Shown here: positions 8,187-17,157 of the stretch, in pieces
Numbering within the stretch: position 1 is the stretch's first letter
Layout of the letters: each line of letters opens with the position of its first letter
From: Archaeoglobus sp. JdFR-37
GTDB lineage: Archaea; Halobacteriota; Archaeoglobi; Archaeoglobales; Archaeoglobaceae
Direction of reading: 5' to 3'
DNA length: 52,401 bases
Assembly (NCBI GenBank): GCA_002010215.1
Contig: MTMY01000001.1
Span: forward strand, 1 to 52,401
Position numbers and translations under genes: made by a program
Notes under the pieces: generated by a model
Database searches by the model: none
Seen by the model: the letters and a program-made list of their open reading frames with translations, nothing else
What the model was told of the DNA's origin: nothing

Positions 8187-8948
8187 TCAAACAATCTCGT
8201 CAAGCTTTCTCATATCATCCAGAAACGGGAATTTTTTCCTTATTTTCTCCTGTTCCCCAAGGCTGACCTCACCCATAATAACTTCCTGCAACTCTCCTGC
8301 TTCAACAACAATATCTCCCAGTGGGTCTACAATCATGGAATGGCCAGGATATCCGAGATCACCTTCAACACAATTAGCTCCAACAACGTAACAGAGGTTT
8401 TCAAGGGCTCTAGCCCTCAGCAGGAGTCGCCAATGCCCAATCCGCTCCCTCGGGAACTCTGCAGGCACAGCCAGAAAGTCGGCACCCATTTTGACAAGCT
8501 TCCTCGCAATTTCTGGGAACCGTATTTCGTAACACACCATCAATCCGATTTTACCTGCAGGCGTTTCCACAACCTTAAGCTCCTTCCCTGGCTTGAAGTG
8601 TTTTATTTCATCTGTAAGAACGAAGGGGAGTATTTTATGGTATTTGTCAAGTATTTCTCCCCGGTACACAACCACCACTGAATTGTAAAGCTGCTCAGAT
8701 TCCTTCTCGGCAATTCCTGCCACTATCACTATGTCCTTACGCTCCGAAAGCTTGAGGATTAAGTCCAGCTCTTCCTCAGCGCTGCCAACCAGAGCATAGT
8801 TCTCAGGGAAAAAACCGGTGTTCATAACTTCAGGTAAGACTATGACGTCTGACCTCACCTGAATGGCCCTCTTTATCAGACTGAGGGCCTTCATCAGGTT
8901 TACGTCCCTGTCCGGGGTTACCCTTAACTGCCCAACAGCAACAATCAT
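8187..8948 (-). CDS. Carbon-nitrogen hydrolase (nitrilase/omega-amidase family)
   Basis: 253 residues with the full Glu-Lys-Cys triad of the nitrilase superfamily: E40 (LPEVMN), K105 (YHKILPF) and C139 (LMVCYEIRFPE). The C-E-I-R-F context and length fit the Nit2/omega-amidase or N-carbamoyl-amidase branches. It is the last gene of the methylmalonyl-CoA mutase operon, 4 nt after the small HTH gene. The substrate cannot be read from the sequence; the context suggests dicarboxylate or amino-acid catabolism. Confidence 0.85.
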   Translation of the reverse strand: MIVAVGQLRVTPDRDVNLMKALSLIKRAIQVRSDVIVLPEVMNTGFFPENYALVGSAEEELDLILKLSERKDIVIVAGIAEKESEQLYNSVVVVYRGEILDKYHKILPFVLTDEIKHFKPGKELKVVETPAGKIGLMVCYEIRFPEIARKLVKMGADFLAVPAEFPRERIGHWRLLLRARALENLCYVVGANCVEGDLGYPGHSMIVDPLGDIVVEAGELQEVIMGEVSLGEQEKIRKKFPFLDDMRKLDEIV

Positions 8949-8952
8949 TCTA

Positions 8953-9252
8953 TCATTTCTCCAAGTAATGGATTATCTCTCCCTCCTTGGTCACAACCCA
9001 CCTGTTGCCTTCTCTGTGGATGCAGAAGCCCCACTCTAGGATTTCAAGATGGTAATCGAGCTGTTTCTTTGACAACTTGAGAATCTCTAATATCTCTTCC
9101 TCACTTCTTCCCTCTGCTATCAGCTTCAGGATTTTTCTCCTCACAGGGCTTGAGACTGCAATGTGATATCGGTTATGGTACTCCTTACTCTTCTCCAGCG
9201 TCCCGCTATACTGGCTCCAGCTTTCCCTATTCTTTTCGGTATTTTTGCTCAT
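8953..9252 (-). CDS. Small winged-HTH DNA-binding protein
   Basis: 99 residues. After a charged 30-residue N-terminus comes an ArsR-like winged helix: VSSPVRRKILKLIAEG, then EEEILEILKLSKKQLDYHLEIL as helix-turn-helix, then a wing (EGNRWVVTKEG). The start overlaps the adenosyltransferase stop by ATGA, so it is co-translated in the methylmalonyl-CoA mutase operon. It may regulate that operon; this is inference from position. Confidence 0.7.
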   Translation of the reverse strand: MSKNTEKNRESWSQYSGTLEKSKEYHNRYHIAVSSPVRRKILKLIAEGRSEEEILEILKLSKKQLDYHLEILEWGFCIHREGNRWVVTKEGEIIHYLEK

Positions 9253-9788
9253 GATGTTTCAACCCTCTCCTCTTGTTCTCCTGCATCTTCCACACTTACC
9301 TCCCCTACAGCCTCATATGCCCCCTGTAGTTCCTTGAGAATCAGTAGGTAGAGCAAGCAACTGAGCTTATTCAGCCACTCAACCACATATATCCCTACTT
9401 TCCCCTGATTGTTCAGCTTCACTGCCCACCGTTCAGCTCTTCTCACAACAGCCCTTGCTACACTTAAATAAGCCGTCACTTCATCCTGCTCTAAAATTAC
9501 AAAACTCTTAGGCTTTCTGATAGTGTCTTCCACTTTCCTTATGATGCCTAAAAGCTCATCAACGTCATTTTTTCTGATTTTTTCATTTCCTGAAATAAAT
9601 TCGGTGCCAACATCAAACATCTTCCTCTGAATTCTCCCCAGAATCTCCTTTGTTTCCCCTTTTGCAATGACTTTTGCAAGACCTATGAATGCGTTTGCTT
9701 CATCTACGCTACCGACACCCCAGATTATATCACTATCTTTAGGAACAAACTCATCTCTCAAAGTTCTGGTAAACTTAACAATCTTCAT
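9249..9788 (-). CDS. Cob(I)alamin adenosyltransferase (PduO/MMAB type)
   Basis: 179 residues. The five-helix PduO-type protein is recognised by WGVGSVDEANAFIGLA, which corresponds to the family's DEL.S.IG segment, by ARAVVRRAERWAV, which carries the RxxxRRAER signature, and by a C-terminal helix with LNKLSCLLYLL. It adenosylates reduced cobalamin to give the cofactor of methylmalonyl-CoA mutase, encoded three genes upstream. The N-terminal phosphate loop is unusual (KFTRTLRDEF instead of TKTGD). ATG 9788 and ATG 9803 are both possible; the former starts after the MeaB stop and fits the family's N-terminus better. Confidence 0.82.
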   Translation of the reverse strand: MKIVKFTRTLRDEFVPKDSDIIWGVGSVDEANAFIGLAKVIAKGETKEILGRIQRKMFDVGTEFISGNEKIRKNDVDELLGIIRKVEDTIRKPKSFVILEQDEVTAYLSVARAVVRRAERWAVKLNNQGKVGIYVVEWLNKLSCLLYLLILKELQGAYEAVGEVSVEDAGEQEERVETS

Positions 9789-9792
9789 ACTG

Positions 9793-10845
9793 TCATACCC
9801 CATTCTCCTTTATCAAAACTTTCAAAATCTGCTCTACAGCAGTATGGGGGTCGATCTCATTATTAATTACCCTATCTACCATCTCCCTAAAGCCCAGAGA
9901 TTCATCGGTTGCGAGTCTTTCTTTAATTTCATCCATAATCAGGTCAAAGAGCTCTCTGCTAAGCCTCCTAGCTCTTCTCTCCTTCAAAAGCCCTGATTCT
10001 TCCATGAAGCGTTTATGTTCCTCAATAGCGTTGGCAAGCTCTTCTATTCCCTCTCCTCTGTCTGCAATGGTCTTTATAACTGGTGGAATCCACCCTTTGC
10101 CCTTCTTCATCCTAGCGAAAATTTCACCGCTTTCCACTGCTGCCTCATCAGCGTGAGTGGTTTTGGAGAGGATTTCCACTGCTTCCTGATCCATCATAAG
10201 CATTGCCTTGAGCCACTTCTCAGTTTTCTCCGCCCCTCCAAGATCTGCTTTGTTGACAACGTAAATATCACCTATCTCCAGTATCCCTGCCTTGTTTATC
10301 TGTATGTCATCACCCATTTCAGGCATCAGCACAACTATGGCGGTGTCGGCAACCTCTATGATGTCTACCTCACTCTGCCCCGCACCTACAGTCTCCACCA
10401 TTATCACATCAAAACCAAAAGCATCCATCAACCTGACAACATCCCCTGTTTTCGCTGCCAAGCCGCCAGCTTTTCCACGAGAGCTCATGCTCCTGAAGAA
10501 GACCCCCGGGTCAAGCCAGAGCTGTCTGTTAGTATCTAACCCATCCATTCGAAGCCTGTCTCCAAGGAGAGCACCACCAGTGAAGGGTGAGCCCGGATCA
10601 ACAGCCACTATTCCGACTTTTTTTCCTCTTTTCCTGAACTCTTGGGTGAGCTTACTGACCGTGGTTGATTTACCAACACCGGGAAAACCCGTTATCCCGA
10701 CAACATGGGCTCTGCCAGTATGTTTGTAGATACGTTTCATCACTTCCTTCCCTTCCGGGAAGTCGTTTTCAACGTAGGTTATCCCTCTGGCCAGAGCTCT
10801 CTTGTTTCCGAGGAGAATTCCCTCAACTATTTCCTCAACTTCCAT
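9793..10845 (-). CDS. meaB: MeaB/ArgK G3E GTPase, methylmalonyl-CoA mutase chaperone
   Basis: 350 residues. Walker [10 protein letters not shown] near residue 53, the MeaB-specific [19 protein letters not shown], an [11 protein letters not shown] segment carrying the switch glutamate, and the NKAD guanine motif are all present in order. The protein gates delivery of adenosylcobalamin to the mutase and protects the enzyme from inactivation. It is 3 nt downstream of the mutase small subunit and followed by the adenosyltransferase, so mutase, chaperone and cofactor enzyme are encoded together. Confidence 0.93.
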   Translation of the reverse strand: MEVEEIVEGILLGNKRALARGITYVENDFPEGKEVMKRIYKHTGRAHVVGITGFPGVGKSTTVSKLTQEFRKRGKKVGIVAVDPGSPFTGGALLGDRLRMDGLDTNRQLWLDPGVFFRSMSSRGKAGGLAAKTGDVVRLMDAFGFDVIMVETVGAGQSEVDIIEVADTAIVVLMPEMGDDIQINKAGILEIGDIYVVNKADLGGAEKTEKWLKAMLMMDQEAVEILSKTTHADEAAVESGEIFARMKKGKGWIPPVIKTIADRGEGIEELANAIEEHKRFMEESGLLKERRARRLSRELFDLIMDEIKERLATDESLGFREMVDRVINNEIDPHTAVEQILKVLIKENGV

Positions 10846-10848
10846 ATT

Positions 10849-11286
10849 TCATGCCACCGCTTTCTTTTTCCTTGCCTGCTCTTTTTTCTTCGGAACCATT
10901 TCTTTTATGAAATCGATTATTTCGCTAATTGGCGTGCCAGGAATAAATACTCCATCCACACCCATCGCCTTAAGATCGTCAAATTCATCCTCGGGAATTA
11001 TTCCGCCAACCAAGATTACAATTTCATCAGGATCTCCACCATATTCCCGAATGTAGTTTATTACTTTTGGAACCAGCGCCATGTGAGCTCCGCTGTGAAG
11101 AGAAATACCGACAACATCAACATCTTCCTGTACAGCTGCCATAGCCACTTCCTGAGGCGTGCGGTGAAGTCCAGTGTAGATTACCTCGAATCCGGCATCT
11201 CTCAGAAAGCGAGCAACAACTTTTGCTCCCCTATCATGCCCGTCCAAGCCGACCTTTGCAACGAGGACTCTGATTTTCTTCTCCAT
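10849..11286 (-). CDS. Methylmalonyl-CoA mutase, small (B12-binding) subunit
   Basis: 145 residues forming a B12-binding domain with D-G-H-D-R-G near residue 16 (the DxHxxG signature; the His is the lower cobalt ligand), GISLHSGAH and VGGIIPEDEF. In archaea this domain is a separate chain, whereas in bacterial and mitochondrial enzymes it is the C-terminus of the catalytic polypeptide. A basic KKKEQARKKK tail is an odd lineage-specific extension. It lies 49 nt downstream of the large subunit with an RBS-like GAGGAG. Confidence 0.93.
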   Translation of the reverse strand: MEKKIRVLVAKVGLDGHDRGAKVVARFLRDAGFEVIYTGLHRTPQEVAMAAVQEDVDVVGISLHSGAHMALVPKVINYIREYGGDPDEIVILVGGIIPEDEFDDLKAMGVDGVFIPGTPISEIIDFIKEMVPKKKEQARKKKAVA

Positions 11287-11335
11287 CTCCTCACCCCCAA
11301 AGAGCGATTAAAATTAAATTCAAATTTTACAAATT

Positions 11336-13033
11336 TTAGATTATTATGGGCTTCTTGTAAGTTCCGTAAACCTCCTTCAACACACCCATTATCTCTCCAA
11401 CCGTTGCGTAGGATTTTACAGCCCCCAGTATTGCAGGCATCACGTTCTCGTTATTCTCTGCAGCGCTCCTCAGCCAGTCTAGTGCATCTTTAACAGCTTC
11501 GTTGTCCCTCTCAGCTTTCACATTCTTAAGCCTCTCAATCTGCCTTCTCTGAACTTCAGGATCGACTTTCAGAATTGGTATCTTGAGCTTCTCCTCAATG
11601 GCAAACTTGTTTACTCCGACAATTATCTTTCTGCCTTCTTCCACATCCCTCTGGTAAGATGCAGCAGCGTTGCTTATCTCCTTGATGAAGAACCCAGTCT
11701 CTATGCCCTTGAGAACGCCTCTGAGCACGCTCCCTTCACCCATCTTCCTTATGCGCTCGATGTAGTCCCAAGCTAACTTCTCCATCTTATCTGTCAGCCA
11801 TTCTACATAGTAGCTCCCACCCAGAGGGTCTATGGTATCAGGAATTCCACTCTCATAAGCTATGATCTGCTGGGTTCTGAGCGCAACCCTCACAGCCTCC
11901 TCACTTGGCAGAGCCCAAGCTTCATCGAAGCTGTTGGTATGCAAACTTTGAGTTCCACCAAGCACCGCAGCCATTGCCTGTATCGTCGTCCTGACTATGT
12001 TGTTAAGGGGCTGTTGAGCCGTCAGACTGCAACCAGCAGTCTGTGTATGGAACTTCAGCCACCAAGAGCGGGGGTTCTTTGCTCCGTACTCATCCCTCAT
12101 TATCTTGGCCCACATCCGCCTAGCAGCCCTAAACTTGGCAATTTCCTCGAAGAAATTGTTGTGGGAGTTGAAGAAAAAGCTCAGTTGAGGGGCAAGCTTG
12201 TCGATATCTATTCCTCTCTCTATTGCAGCCTCCACATATGCCATACCGTCGGCAATGGTGAATGCCAGCTCTTGAACTGCTGTTGAACCAGCCTCTCGAA
12301 TGTGGTAGCCAGATATGCTTATGAGATTGAATTTGGGAACCTCTTCAACACCCCATTCGAATATATCAGTTATTATCTTCACAGAGGGTTCTGGTGGAAG
12401 GATGAGAGTATTCTGAGCATGGAACTCCTTCAGCATGTCGTTCTGTATGGTGCCACGCAACTGGTTTCTCGGTACACCCTGCATATCGCCTATTGCCACA
12501 TACATGGCCAGAATTATCCCTGCTGGCGGATTGATGGTGAACGATGTGGAAACTTTATCGAGAGGTATGCCATCAAACAGTATTTCAAAGTCCTTTAATG
12601 TATCAACAGCTACACCTACTTTCCCTACCTCGCCATCAGCAAGCGGATCGTCGCTGTCCAGTCCCATAAGCGTTGGAAAATCGAAAGCTGTGCTCAGTCC
12701 GGTCTGCCCCTCCTTCAGGAGCATCTTCCATCTTGCATTTGTATCCTCTGCTGTGCCAAAGCCCGAGAACTGCCTCATCGTCCAAAGCCTGCCGCGATAC
12801 ATAGTGGGATATACGCCTCTGGTGTAGGGGTACTCTCCTGGATAGCTCAGGTCTTTAAGATAATCCAGATGGGCTACATCTGTGGGGTCGTATATCCTTT
12901 TTACCTCAATCCCGCTCAGAGTCTCAAACCTTTCCTGCCTCTCCTTACTCCTCTCTACGTAAGGCTGGAGACAAGTCTTCTCCCACTCTTCCCTTTTCCT
13001 TCTTATTTCTTCAAGACTCCTCTCATCCAACAT
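11336..13033 (-). CDS. Methylmalonyl-CoA mutase, large catalytic subunit
   Basis: 565 residues: a TIM-barrel mutase domain with RQFSGFGTAEDTN, GLSTAFDFPTLMG, the FHTQTAGCSLTAQQPLNN active-site segment and IDPLGGSYY. It interconverts methylmalonyl-CoA and succinyl-CoA, linking propionyl-CoA to central metabolism. The ATG at 13033 is taken because AGGTGATG precedes it at the right distance; a frame ATG at 13051 lies upstream. It is the first gene of the six-gene minus-strand operon that ends with the nitrilase. Confidence 0.93.
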   Translation of the reverse strand: MLDERSLEEIRRKREEWEKTCLQPYVERSKERQERFETLSGIEVKRIYDPTDVAHLDYLKDLSYPGEYPYTRGVYPTMYRGRLWTMRQFSGFGTAEDTNARWKMLLKEGQTGLSTAFDFPTLMGLDSDDPLADGEVGKVGVAVDTLKDFEILFDGIPLDKVSTSFTINPPAGIILAMYVAIGDMQGVPRNQLRGTIQNDMLKEFHAQNTLILPPEPSVKIITDIFEWGVEEVPKFNLISISGYHIREAGSTAVQELAFTIADGMAYVEAAIERGIDIDKLAPQLSFFFNSHNNFFEEIAKFRAARRMWAKIMRDEYGAKNPRSWWLKFHTQTAGCSLTAQQPLNNIVRTTIQAMAAVLGGTQSLHTNSFDEAWALPSEEAVRVALRTQQIIAYESGIPDTIDPLGGSYYVEWLTDKMEKLAWDYIERIRKMGEGSVLRGVLKGIETGFFIKEISNAAASYQRDVEEGRKIIVGVNKFAIEEKLKIPILKVDPEVQRRQIERLKNVKAERDNEAVKDALDWLRSAAENNENVMPAILGAVKSYATVGEIMGVLKEVYGTYKKPIII

Positions 13034-13148
13034 GAGCATCACCTGACGCATTCAACATAATTTTCACCATTTCAACACTCAATTTTAACATATTAAACGG
13101 GAAAGATTTTTAAGTTTCTGGGATATTACTGACTTCGGATCTTTGTCT

Positions 13149-14303
13149 TCAGAACTTCCCAAGGATTCCCCTAGCAATTGTATTGAGCTGAACTTCCTTG
13201 GTGCCTTCATATATTTCCGTTATCTTGGCATCTCTGTAGAAGCGCTCCACGTCATATTCTGAGATGTATCCATAGCCGCCATGCATCTGTATTGCTTCGT
13301 CGCACATTTTCACAGCAAACTTTCCAGCATAGTATTTGGCGATGGCAGTTAGAGTTGCATCGGGGTTCCCAGAGGCAGCTTTCCATGCCGCATTGTACAC
13401 TAGGAGCCTTGCAGCTTCAAGCTGCGACTTCAGATCAGCAAGTCTGTGCTGCAGGCTCTGAAAAGCACCTATTGGCTGTCCGAACTGCTTTCTCTGCTTT
13501 ACGTAATTCAACGTCCTATCAAAGGCTCCTTGTGCAATGCCTAACGCCTGGGCAGCTATCTCAATTCTGCTCTCGTTAAAAAACTCAAGAACCTGATAGA
13601 AGCCCCGATTAAGGGTACCAATTACATCTTCTTCACCAACCCTCACGTCCTTGAAGCTCACTTCAGCAGTTGGAGAGCTCCTAATTCCGAATTTGCCTCC
13701 AATTTTTGTTGTTTTGAGTCCCTCAGCATCTTTTCTGACCAGAAACGTAGTAAATCCTCTATACCTAGGCTGGGCATCGGGATCAGTTACGGCGAGAACA
13801 ATGAAGTAGTCAGCAATGGTACCGTTGGTTATGAATGTCTTCGCTCCATTTATGACCCACTCATCTCCATCCTTCTCTGCCCTTGTTTTTATAGCTGTGA
13901 GATCACTTCCTGCTTCAGGCTCTGTATAGCAGCCCGCAGTGATTGCCTTGCCCCCTGCAATCTTTGGCAGAACTTCCTCTTTCTGCTCCTGGCTCCCAAA
14001 TTTCAGAACAACCTCAGATGAGAAATCAGAAAGTATAATGGCGCTTCCAATGGTGCTATCAGCCCTGCAAAATTCTTCTACAATCAGTATGTTCTCAAAA
14101 ACGGTCATCCCTGCTCCGCCATATTCCTCTGGATAATGAACACCGATGAATCCAAGTTCGCAAGCTTTCTTCCAGAGATCGAAGGGAAACTCCTCCTTTT
14201 CGTCAACCTCCCTTGCCCTTTCCGGTGTGAACTCATTTACGGCAAATTCTCTCGCAGCTCTTTGAATATCCTTCTGATCCTGACTTAGCTCAAAATTGAC
14301 CAA
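13149..14303 (-). CDS. Acyl-CoA dehydrogenase
   Basis: About 384 residues, the standard length. It has the flavin and substrate motifs CYTEPEAGSDL and KTFITNG, the C-terminal R-x-Q-F-G-x-P segment, and the catalytic glutamate region QMHGGYGYISEYDVERFYRD-AKITEIYEGT. It oxidises acyl-CoA to enoyl-CoA and passes electrons to ETF. The best-placed start is TTG at 14303, eight bases after GGAGG; a GTG at 14312 overlaps that site. It lies upstream of the mutase operon on the same strand but with its own 115-nt gap. Confidence 0.92.
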   Translation of the reverse strand: MVNFELSQDQKDIQRAAREFAVNEFTPERAREVDEKEEFPFDLWKKACELGFIGVHYPEEYGGAGMTVFENILIVEEFCRADSTIGSAIILSDFSSEVVLKFGSQEQKEEVLPKIAGGKAITAGCYTEPEAGSDLTAIKTRAEKDGDEWVINGAKTFITNGTIADYFIVLAVTDPDAQPRYRGFTTFLVRKDAEGLKTTKIGGKFGIRSSPTAEVSFKDVRVGEEDVIGTLNRGFYQVLEFFNESRIEIAAQALGIAQGAFDRTLNYVKQRKQFGQPIGAFQSLQHRLADLKSQLEAARLLVYNAAWKAASGNPDATLTAIAKYYAGKFAVKMCDEAIQMHGGYGYISEYDVERFYRDAKITEIYEGTKEVQLNTIARGILGKF

Positions 14304-14421
14304 ATTTAACACCTCCGAGGTTTGTCATTACTGATTGTAGCAATACATAAATGCTTTTCGAAAAATATTGGGTTTTTCAATGCTTAATCGTTATATAATT
14401 CAGGTATTGACGTCTAAATTG

Positions 14422-14441
14422 GCCAAATCCACCAATTTGGC
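14422..14441. promoter_or_regulatory. Inverted repeat upstream of acyl-CoA dehydrogenase
   Basis: GCCAAAT-CCACCA-ATTTGGC has perfect 7-nt arms around a 6-nt centre, between cofC and the acyl-CoA dehydrogenase start. It could be an operator for fatty-acid genes or a weak cofC terminator stem. No T-run follows on the minus strand, which favours an operator. Confidence 0.35.
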
Positions 14442-14458
14442 TACCTCCTATCCGAATC

Positions 14459-15100
14459 CTATTTCTCCTTACGCTTGAGAACAGGGTCTTTTGAGGAGAA
14501 ATCTACATAGAACCCAAGAGATGTCAAAAGTTGGTAAGAGTGTTTACCTTCGCCATGAAGCATGAGCTCAAGTACGTCTGAAGGCTCATCAACATCCACA
14601 CTGGCAAAGAAGGAATCAAACAGAACAAAATTCAGACCTTTAGACTCAGCAGTTTTTCTGTGCCTGAAAAAGCTCCCGAAATGATATGACACCCTGAAAT
14701 TCGGGTTTCTTACCAGCAACATATTGGTTCCGCCTTTCCTGCCTGGAGCTGCTACCACATCCCCGTTTATGCTGAAAAATTCCTCAACAATATCTTTGTT
14801 AAGTAAGGGTAGGTCAGACATGACAATAGCAAGCTCTTCCCCTTCAGCTCTGTCAGCTATGGCAGCATTTATACACTCATCCAGAGTCCTGCCATCCACA
14901 ACGATCTCGCCTCGAAACCACTCCCTCTGAAAAGGTTCAGGGGTAACAATAAAAACGTTTCTGGCTTCACCAATTCCCTCAACTGCCTCATAAACGTCCC
15001 TAAGCATGGTTTCTGCCAGCAGAATCCTTTCATTTGGACTCATGATGGATGAAAGTCTTGATTTTGGATTAGATGGTTTGAAAGGTATTATGATGTCCAT
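14459..15100 (-). CDS. cofC: 2-phospho-L-lactate guanylyltransferase (coenzyme F420 synthesis)
   Basis: 213 residues from ATG 15100, whose first residues MDIIIPFKPSNPKSRLS match the usual CofC start. IVMSDLPLL holds the metal-binding aspartate, and PGRKGGTNMLLVR plus the FGSFFRH loop are further CofC marks. It activates phospholactate with GTP to build the F420 side chain. A 23-codon in-frame extension up to 15169 is possible but has no ribosome site and lacks family similarity. It is divergent from the small gene at 15187. Confidence 0.88.
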   Translation of the reverse strand: MDIIIPFKPSNPKSRLSSIMSPNERILLAETMLRDVYEAVEGIGEARNVFIVTPEPFQREWFRGEIVVDGRTLDECINAAIADRAEGEELAIVMSDLPLLNKDIVEEFFSINGDVVAAPGRKGGTNMLLVRNPNFRVSYHFGSFFRHRKTAESKGLNFVLFDSFFASVDVDEPSDVLELMLHGEGKHSYQLLTSLGFYVDFSSKDPVLKRKEK

Positions 15101-15186
15101 GGCCGCTGTCGGAATCAAGAGCAAAAAAGCATTGCCCTTGCGTCTCCCTTCGACAAACTTATATTTCATATTTTGAAGTTGGAGGT

Positions 15187-15456
15187 ATGAATGACTTAAT
15201 CTGCAAATTTGCAGTCAGGGAAGGCAAGAGGTTCGGAGAAACAATAGATGTTTACAATGGTCACATTATCGTTAAGGTCAGCAGCGATTTTATCGGCATT
15301 CCGCTGGAAAGGGTGGAAAAAATTGCAGATGATGAAGTACACTTTCAGGATTTCAATGAAAGCGAAGCAAAACAAATTGGGCTTGCATGGATTGAAGAGA
15401 AATCAAAGCCAGTAAGCATTGAGGAGCTGAAATCCTACGGTTTTGGAGAGGAGTAA
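15187..15456 (+). CDS. Small conserved archaeal protein of unknown function
   Basis: 89 residues. The first 55 look like a small beta barrel (alternating hydrophobics: ETIDVYNGHIIVKVSSDFIGIPLE) followed by an acidic helix. I do not recognise a characterised family. GGAGGT lies almost touching the ATG, closer than usual. The gene is 12 nt upstream of pth2, so the two are probably co-transcribed, which hints at a translation-related role. Confidence 0.7.
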   Translation: MNDLICKFAVREGKRFGETIDVYNGHIIVKVSSDFIGIPLERVEKIADDEVHFQDFNESEAKQIGLAWIEEKSKPVSIEELKSYGFGEE

Positions 15457-15468
15457 AAATTAAACGGG

Positions 15469-15822
15469 ATGGAGATGGAGTACAAGCAGGTCATTGTTGT
15501 AAGGGATGATCTCAAGCTTTCAAGGGGCAAGCTTGCGGTTCAGGTTGCTCATGCTGCTATTCTTGGGTATGAGAGATGTGATGACAAAATACGGGAGATG
15601 TGGAGGTTAACCGGTCAGAAGAAGATTGTGGTGAAGGTACCGGACCTCAAAACCCTTATGGAAGTGAAGGAAAAGGCAGAAGAGGCGAATCTGACCGTTG
15701 CGGTTGTGAGAGATGCTGGCTTAACTGAAGTGCCACCTGGCACGATTACGGCTGTAGTCATCGGCCCAGATGAGGAAAGGAAGGTAGACAAGGTAACTGG
15801 AAATCTGCCTCTTCTGAAATAA
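15469..15822 (+). CDS. pth2: Peptidyl-tRNA hydrolase, archaeal type 2
   Basis: 117 residues, typical of Pth2. The N-terminal KQVIVVRDDLKLSRGKLAVQ carries the catalytic Lys region, followed by VAHAAI, a KIVVKVPD strand and the C-terminal DAGLTEVPPGT-TAV-IGP motif. It releases tRNA from dropped-off peptidyl-tRNA. A second ATG (15475) has better ribosome-site spacing, so the true N-terminus may be two residues shorter. Confidence 0.95.
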   Translation: MEMEYKQVIVVRDDLKLSRGKLAVQVAHAAILGYERCDDKIREMWRLTGQKKIVVKVPDLKTLMEVKEKAEEANLTVAVVRDAGLTEVPPGTITAVVIGPDEERKVDKVTGNLPLLK

Positions 15823-15917
15823 TATTGATGAGATATTGATGAATTCTCCATCAGACTAAAGGATACTTTTTAATTCCCTCCAATTCAAATTGAATAAAAC
15901 GACCGGGAGCTGAAATT

Positions 15918-16907
15918 ATGAAAAAAATAACTTACGCTGATGCAGGTGTTGACATAAAGAAGGAAGAAAAGGCAGTAAAAAGCCTAGTTTCATCCCTCAA
16001 TTTCGTAAGAGAAGGGTTGGGTAAGCCTATCCTCACAAACCATTTTGCAAGCGTCATTGATCTCGGCAACATCGCCCTTGCAATAACCACCGACGGTGTT
16101 GGCACCAAAATCAAGGTGGCAGAAATAATGGGGAATTTCAAGACGATAGGAATAGACTGCGTTGCCATGAACGTTAACGACCTGATGGCTATAGGGGCTG
16201 AGCCTATCGCCATGGTAGACTACATCGCCACAAATAAGCCTAATGAGAGGATCATGGCAGAGATTGGTCGGGGGCTGAATGAGGGCTGCAAGATCGCCAA
16301 TATGAGTCTTGTGGGTGGTGAGACTGCAACCCTCGACATTGTCAATGGCTGGGATTTGTCGGGGACGGCTGTCGGCATCGTTGAGAGAGATAAAATGATC
16401 ACTGGTGAGAGAATTCAGACAGGAGACGTCATATACGCAATACCCAGCAGTGGAATACACAGCAATGGCTTGACGCTTGCAAGGAAGCTCATTGAGGAGA
16501 ACGGATATAGCTATACAGATAAATTTGGTGATAAAACAATTGGAGATGTGCTGTTGACCCCTACAAGAATCTACGTTGAGGTTCTTAAAATCATTAAAAG
16601 CCGAGAAGTTCACGGCATGGCGCACATCACCGGTGGTGGCCTCCTGAACCTCAAGAGGCTGAAAGAAGACGTGAGATTTGTAATAGACAAACCCCTCGAG
16701 CCTCACAAAATCTTCAAGTTCCTTCAGAAGCTCGGGGATTTGGATGAGAAGGAGATGTACAGGACATTCAATATGGGCATGGGTTTCATGATAATACTGC
16801 CAGAGGAAGAAGCAATGGAGCTTAAGAAAAGATACGAAGGAAATATAGTTGGATACGTTGAAGATGGTAAAGGAGTTTTTCTCAAGGATTTGAGGATGGA
16901 CGAGTGA
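15918..16907 (+). CDS. purM: Phosphoribosylformylglycinamidine cyclo-ligase
   Basis: 329 residues. The start YADAGVDI, the glycine-rich [11 protein letters not shown] and the segments [15 protein letters not shown] and VGGETA are the AIR synthetase marks; [10 protein letters not shown] lies in the second half. It makes the imidazole ring in purine synthesis. TATA-like CTTTTTA lies about 50 nt upstream and a GGGAGCTGA ribosome site directly before the ATG. Confidence 0.95.
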   Translation: MKKITYADAGVDIKKEEKAVKSLVSSLNFVREGLGKPILTNHFASVIDLGNIALAITTDGVGTKIKVAEIMGNFKTIGIDCVAMNVNDLMAIGAEPIAMVDYIATNKPNERIMAEIGRGLNEGCKIANMSLVGGETATLDIVNGWDLSGTAVGIVERDKMITGERIQTGDVIYAIPSSGIHSNGLTLARKLIEENGYSYTDKFGDKTIGDVLLTPTRIYVEVLKIIKSREVHGMAHITGGGLLNLKRLKEDVRFVIDKPLEPHKIFKFLQKLGDLDEKEMYRTFNMGMGFMIILPEEEAMELKKRYEGNIVGYVEDGKGVFLKDLRMDE

Positions 16908-17004
16908 ATATTAGATTACTGGAAATCCTTAATTCGTGCAAGTTACTCAACTTATTTTGCAATTTCTTACAATTTTACAGAATTTTACAATTTGTCAAAA
17001 ATTA

Positions 17005-17014
17005 ACTATATTAA
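17005..17014 (+). promoter_or_regulatory. TATA box of Cys-rich microprotein
   Basis: ACTATATTAA with an A-rich element just upstream, centred about 27 nt before the ATG at 17037, the distance expected for a leaderless archaeal transcript. Confidence 0.55.
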
Positions 17015-17036
17015 TACCCTATCCTAAAAAGCAACC

Positions 17037-17102
17037 ATGAAAGTCGTGAAGGTTAGAAAAGTCAAAAAGGGAATCTGTAAATGTCACACATCTTGTAATT
17101 AA
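17037..17102 (+). CDS. 21-residue Cys-rich basic microprotein beside copper genes
   Basis: A very short open frame: a basic N-terminal half (MKVVKVRKVKKG) followed by ICKCHTSCN, so C-x-C-H-x-x-C holds three Cys and one His. A good TATA box sits at leaderless distance and a T-rich run (17104-17118) follows the stop, so the unit looks like a complete tiny gene. It lies between purM and an Lrp-TRASH regulator whose other neighbour is a copper ATPase. A copper-chelating peptide is the attractive reading; a precursor for a radical SAM maturase is another. Both are inference. Confidence 0.5.
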   Translation: MKVVKVRKVKKGICKCHTSCN

Positions 17103-17120
17103 ATTTTTTATTTTTTATTG
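17103..17120 (+). terminator. T-rich termination region after microprotein
   Basis: The stop codon of the microprotein runs directly into AATTTTTTATTTTTTATTG. Oligo-T runs alone end transcription in archaea. It may also serve the convergent regulator on the other strand. Confidence 0.45.
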
Positions 17121-17157
17121 AATTTATAATTATGTTTAACAATAATTAAACCTTCGA

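Noticed and set aside
15101-15169. N-terminal extension of cofC
   Set aside because: The 23 extra codons have no ribosome site and do not resemble CofC, whereas MDIIIPFKP at 15100 matches the usual start.
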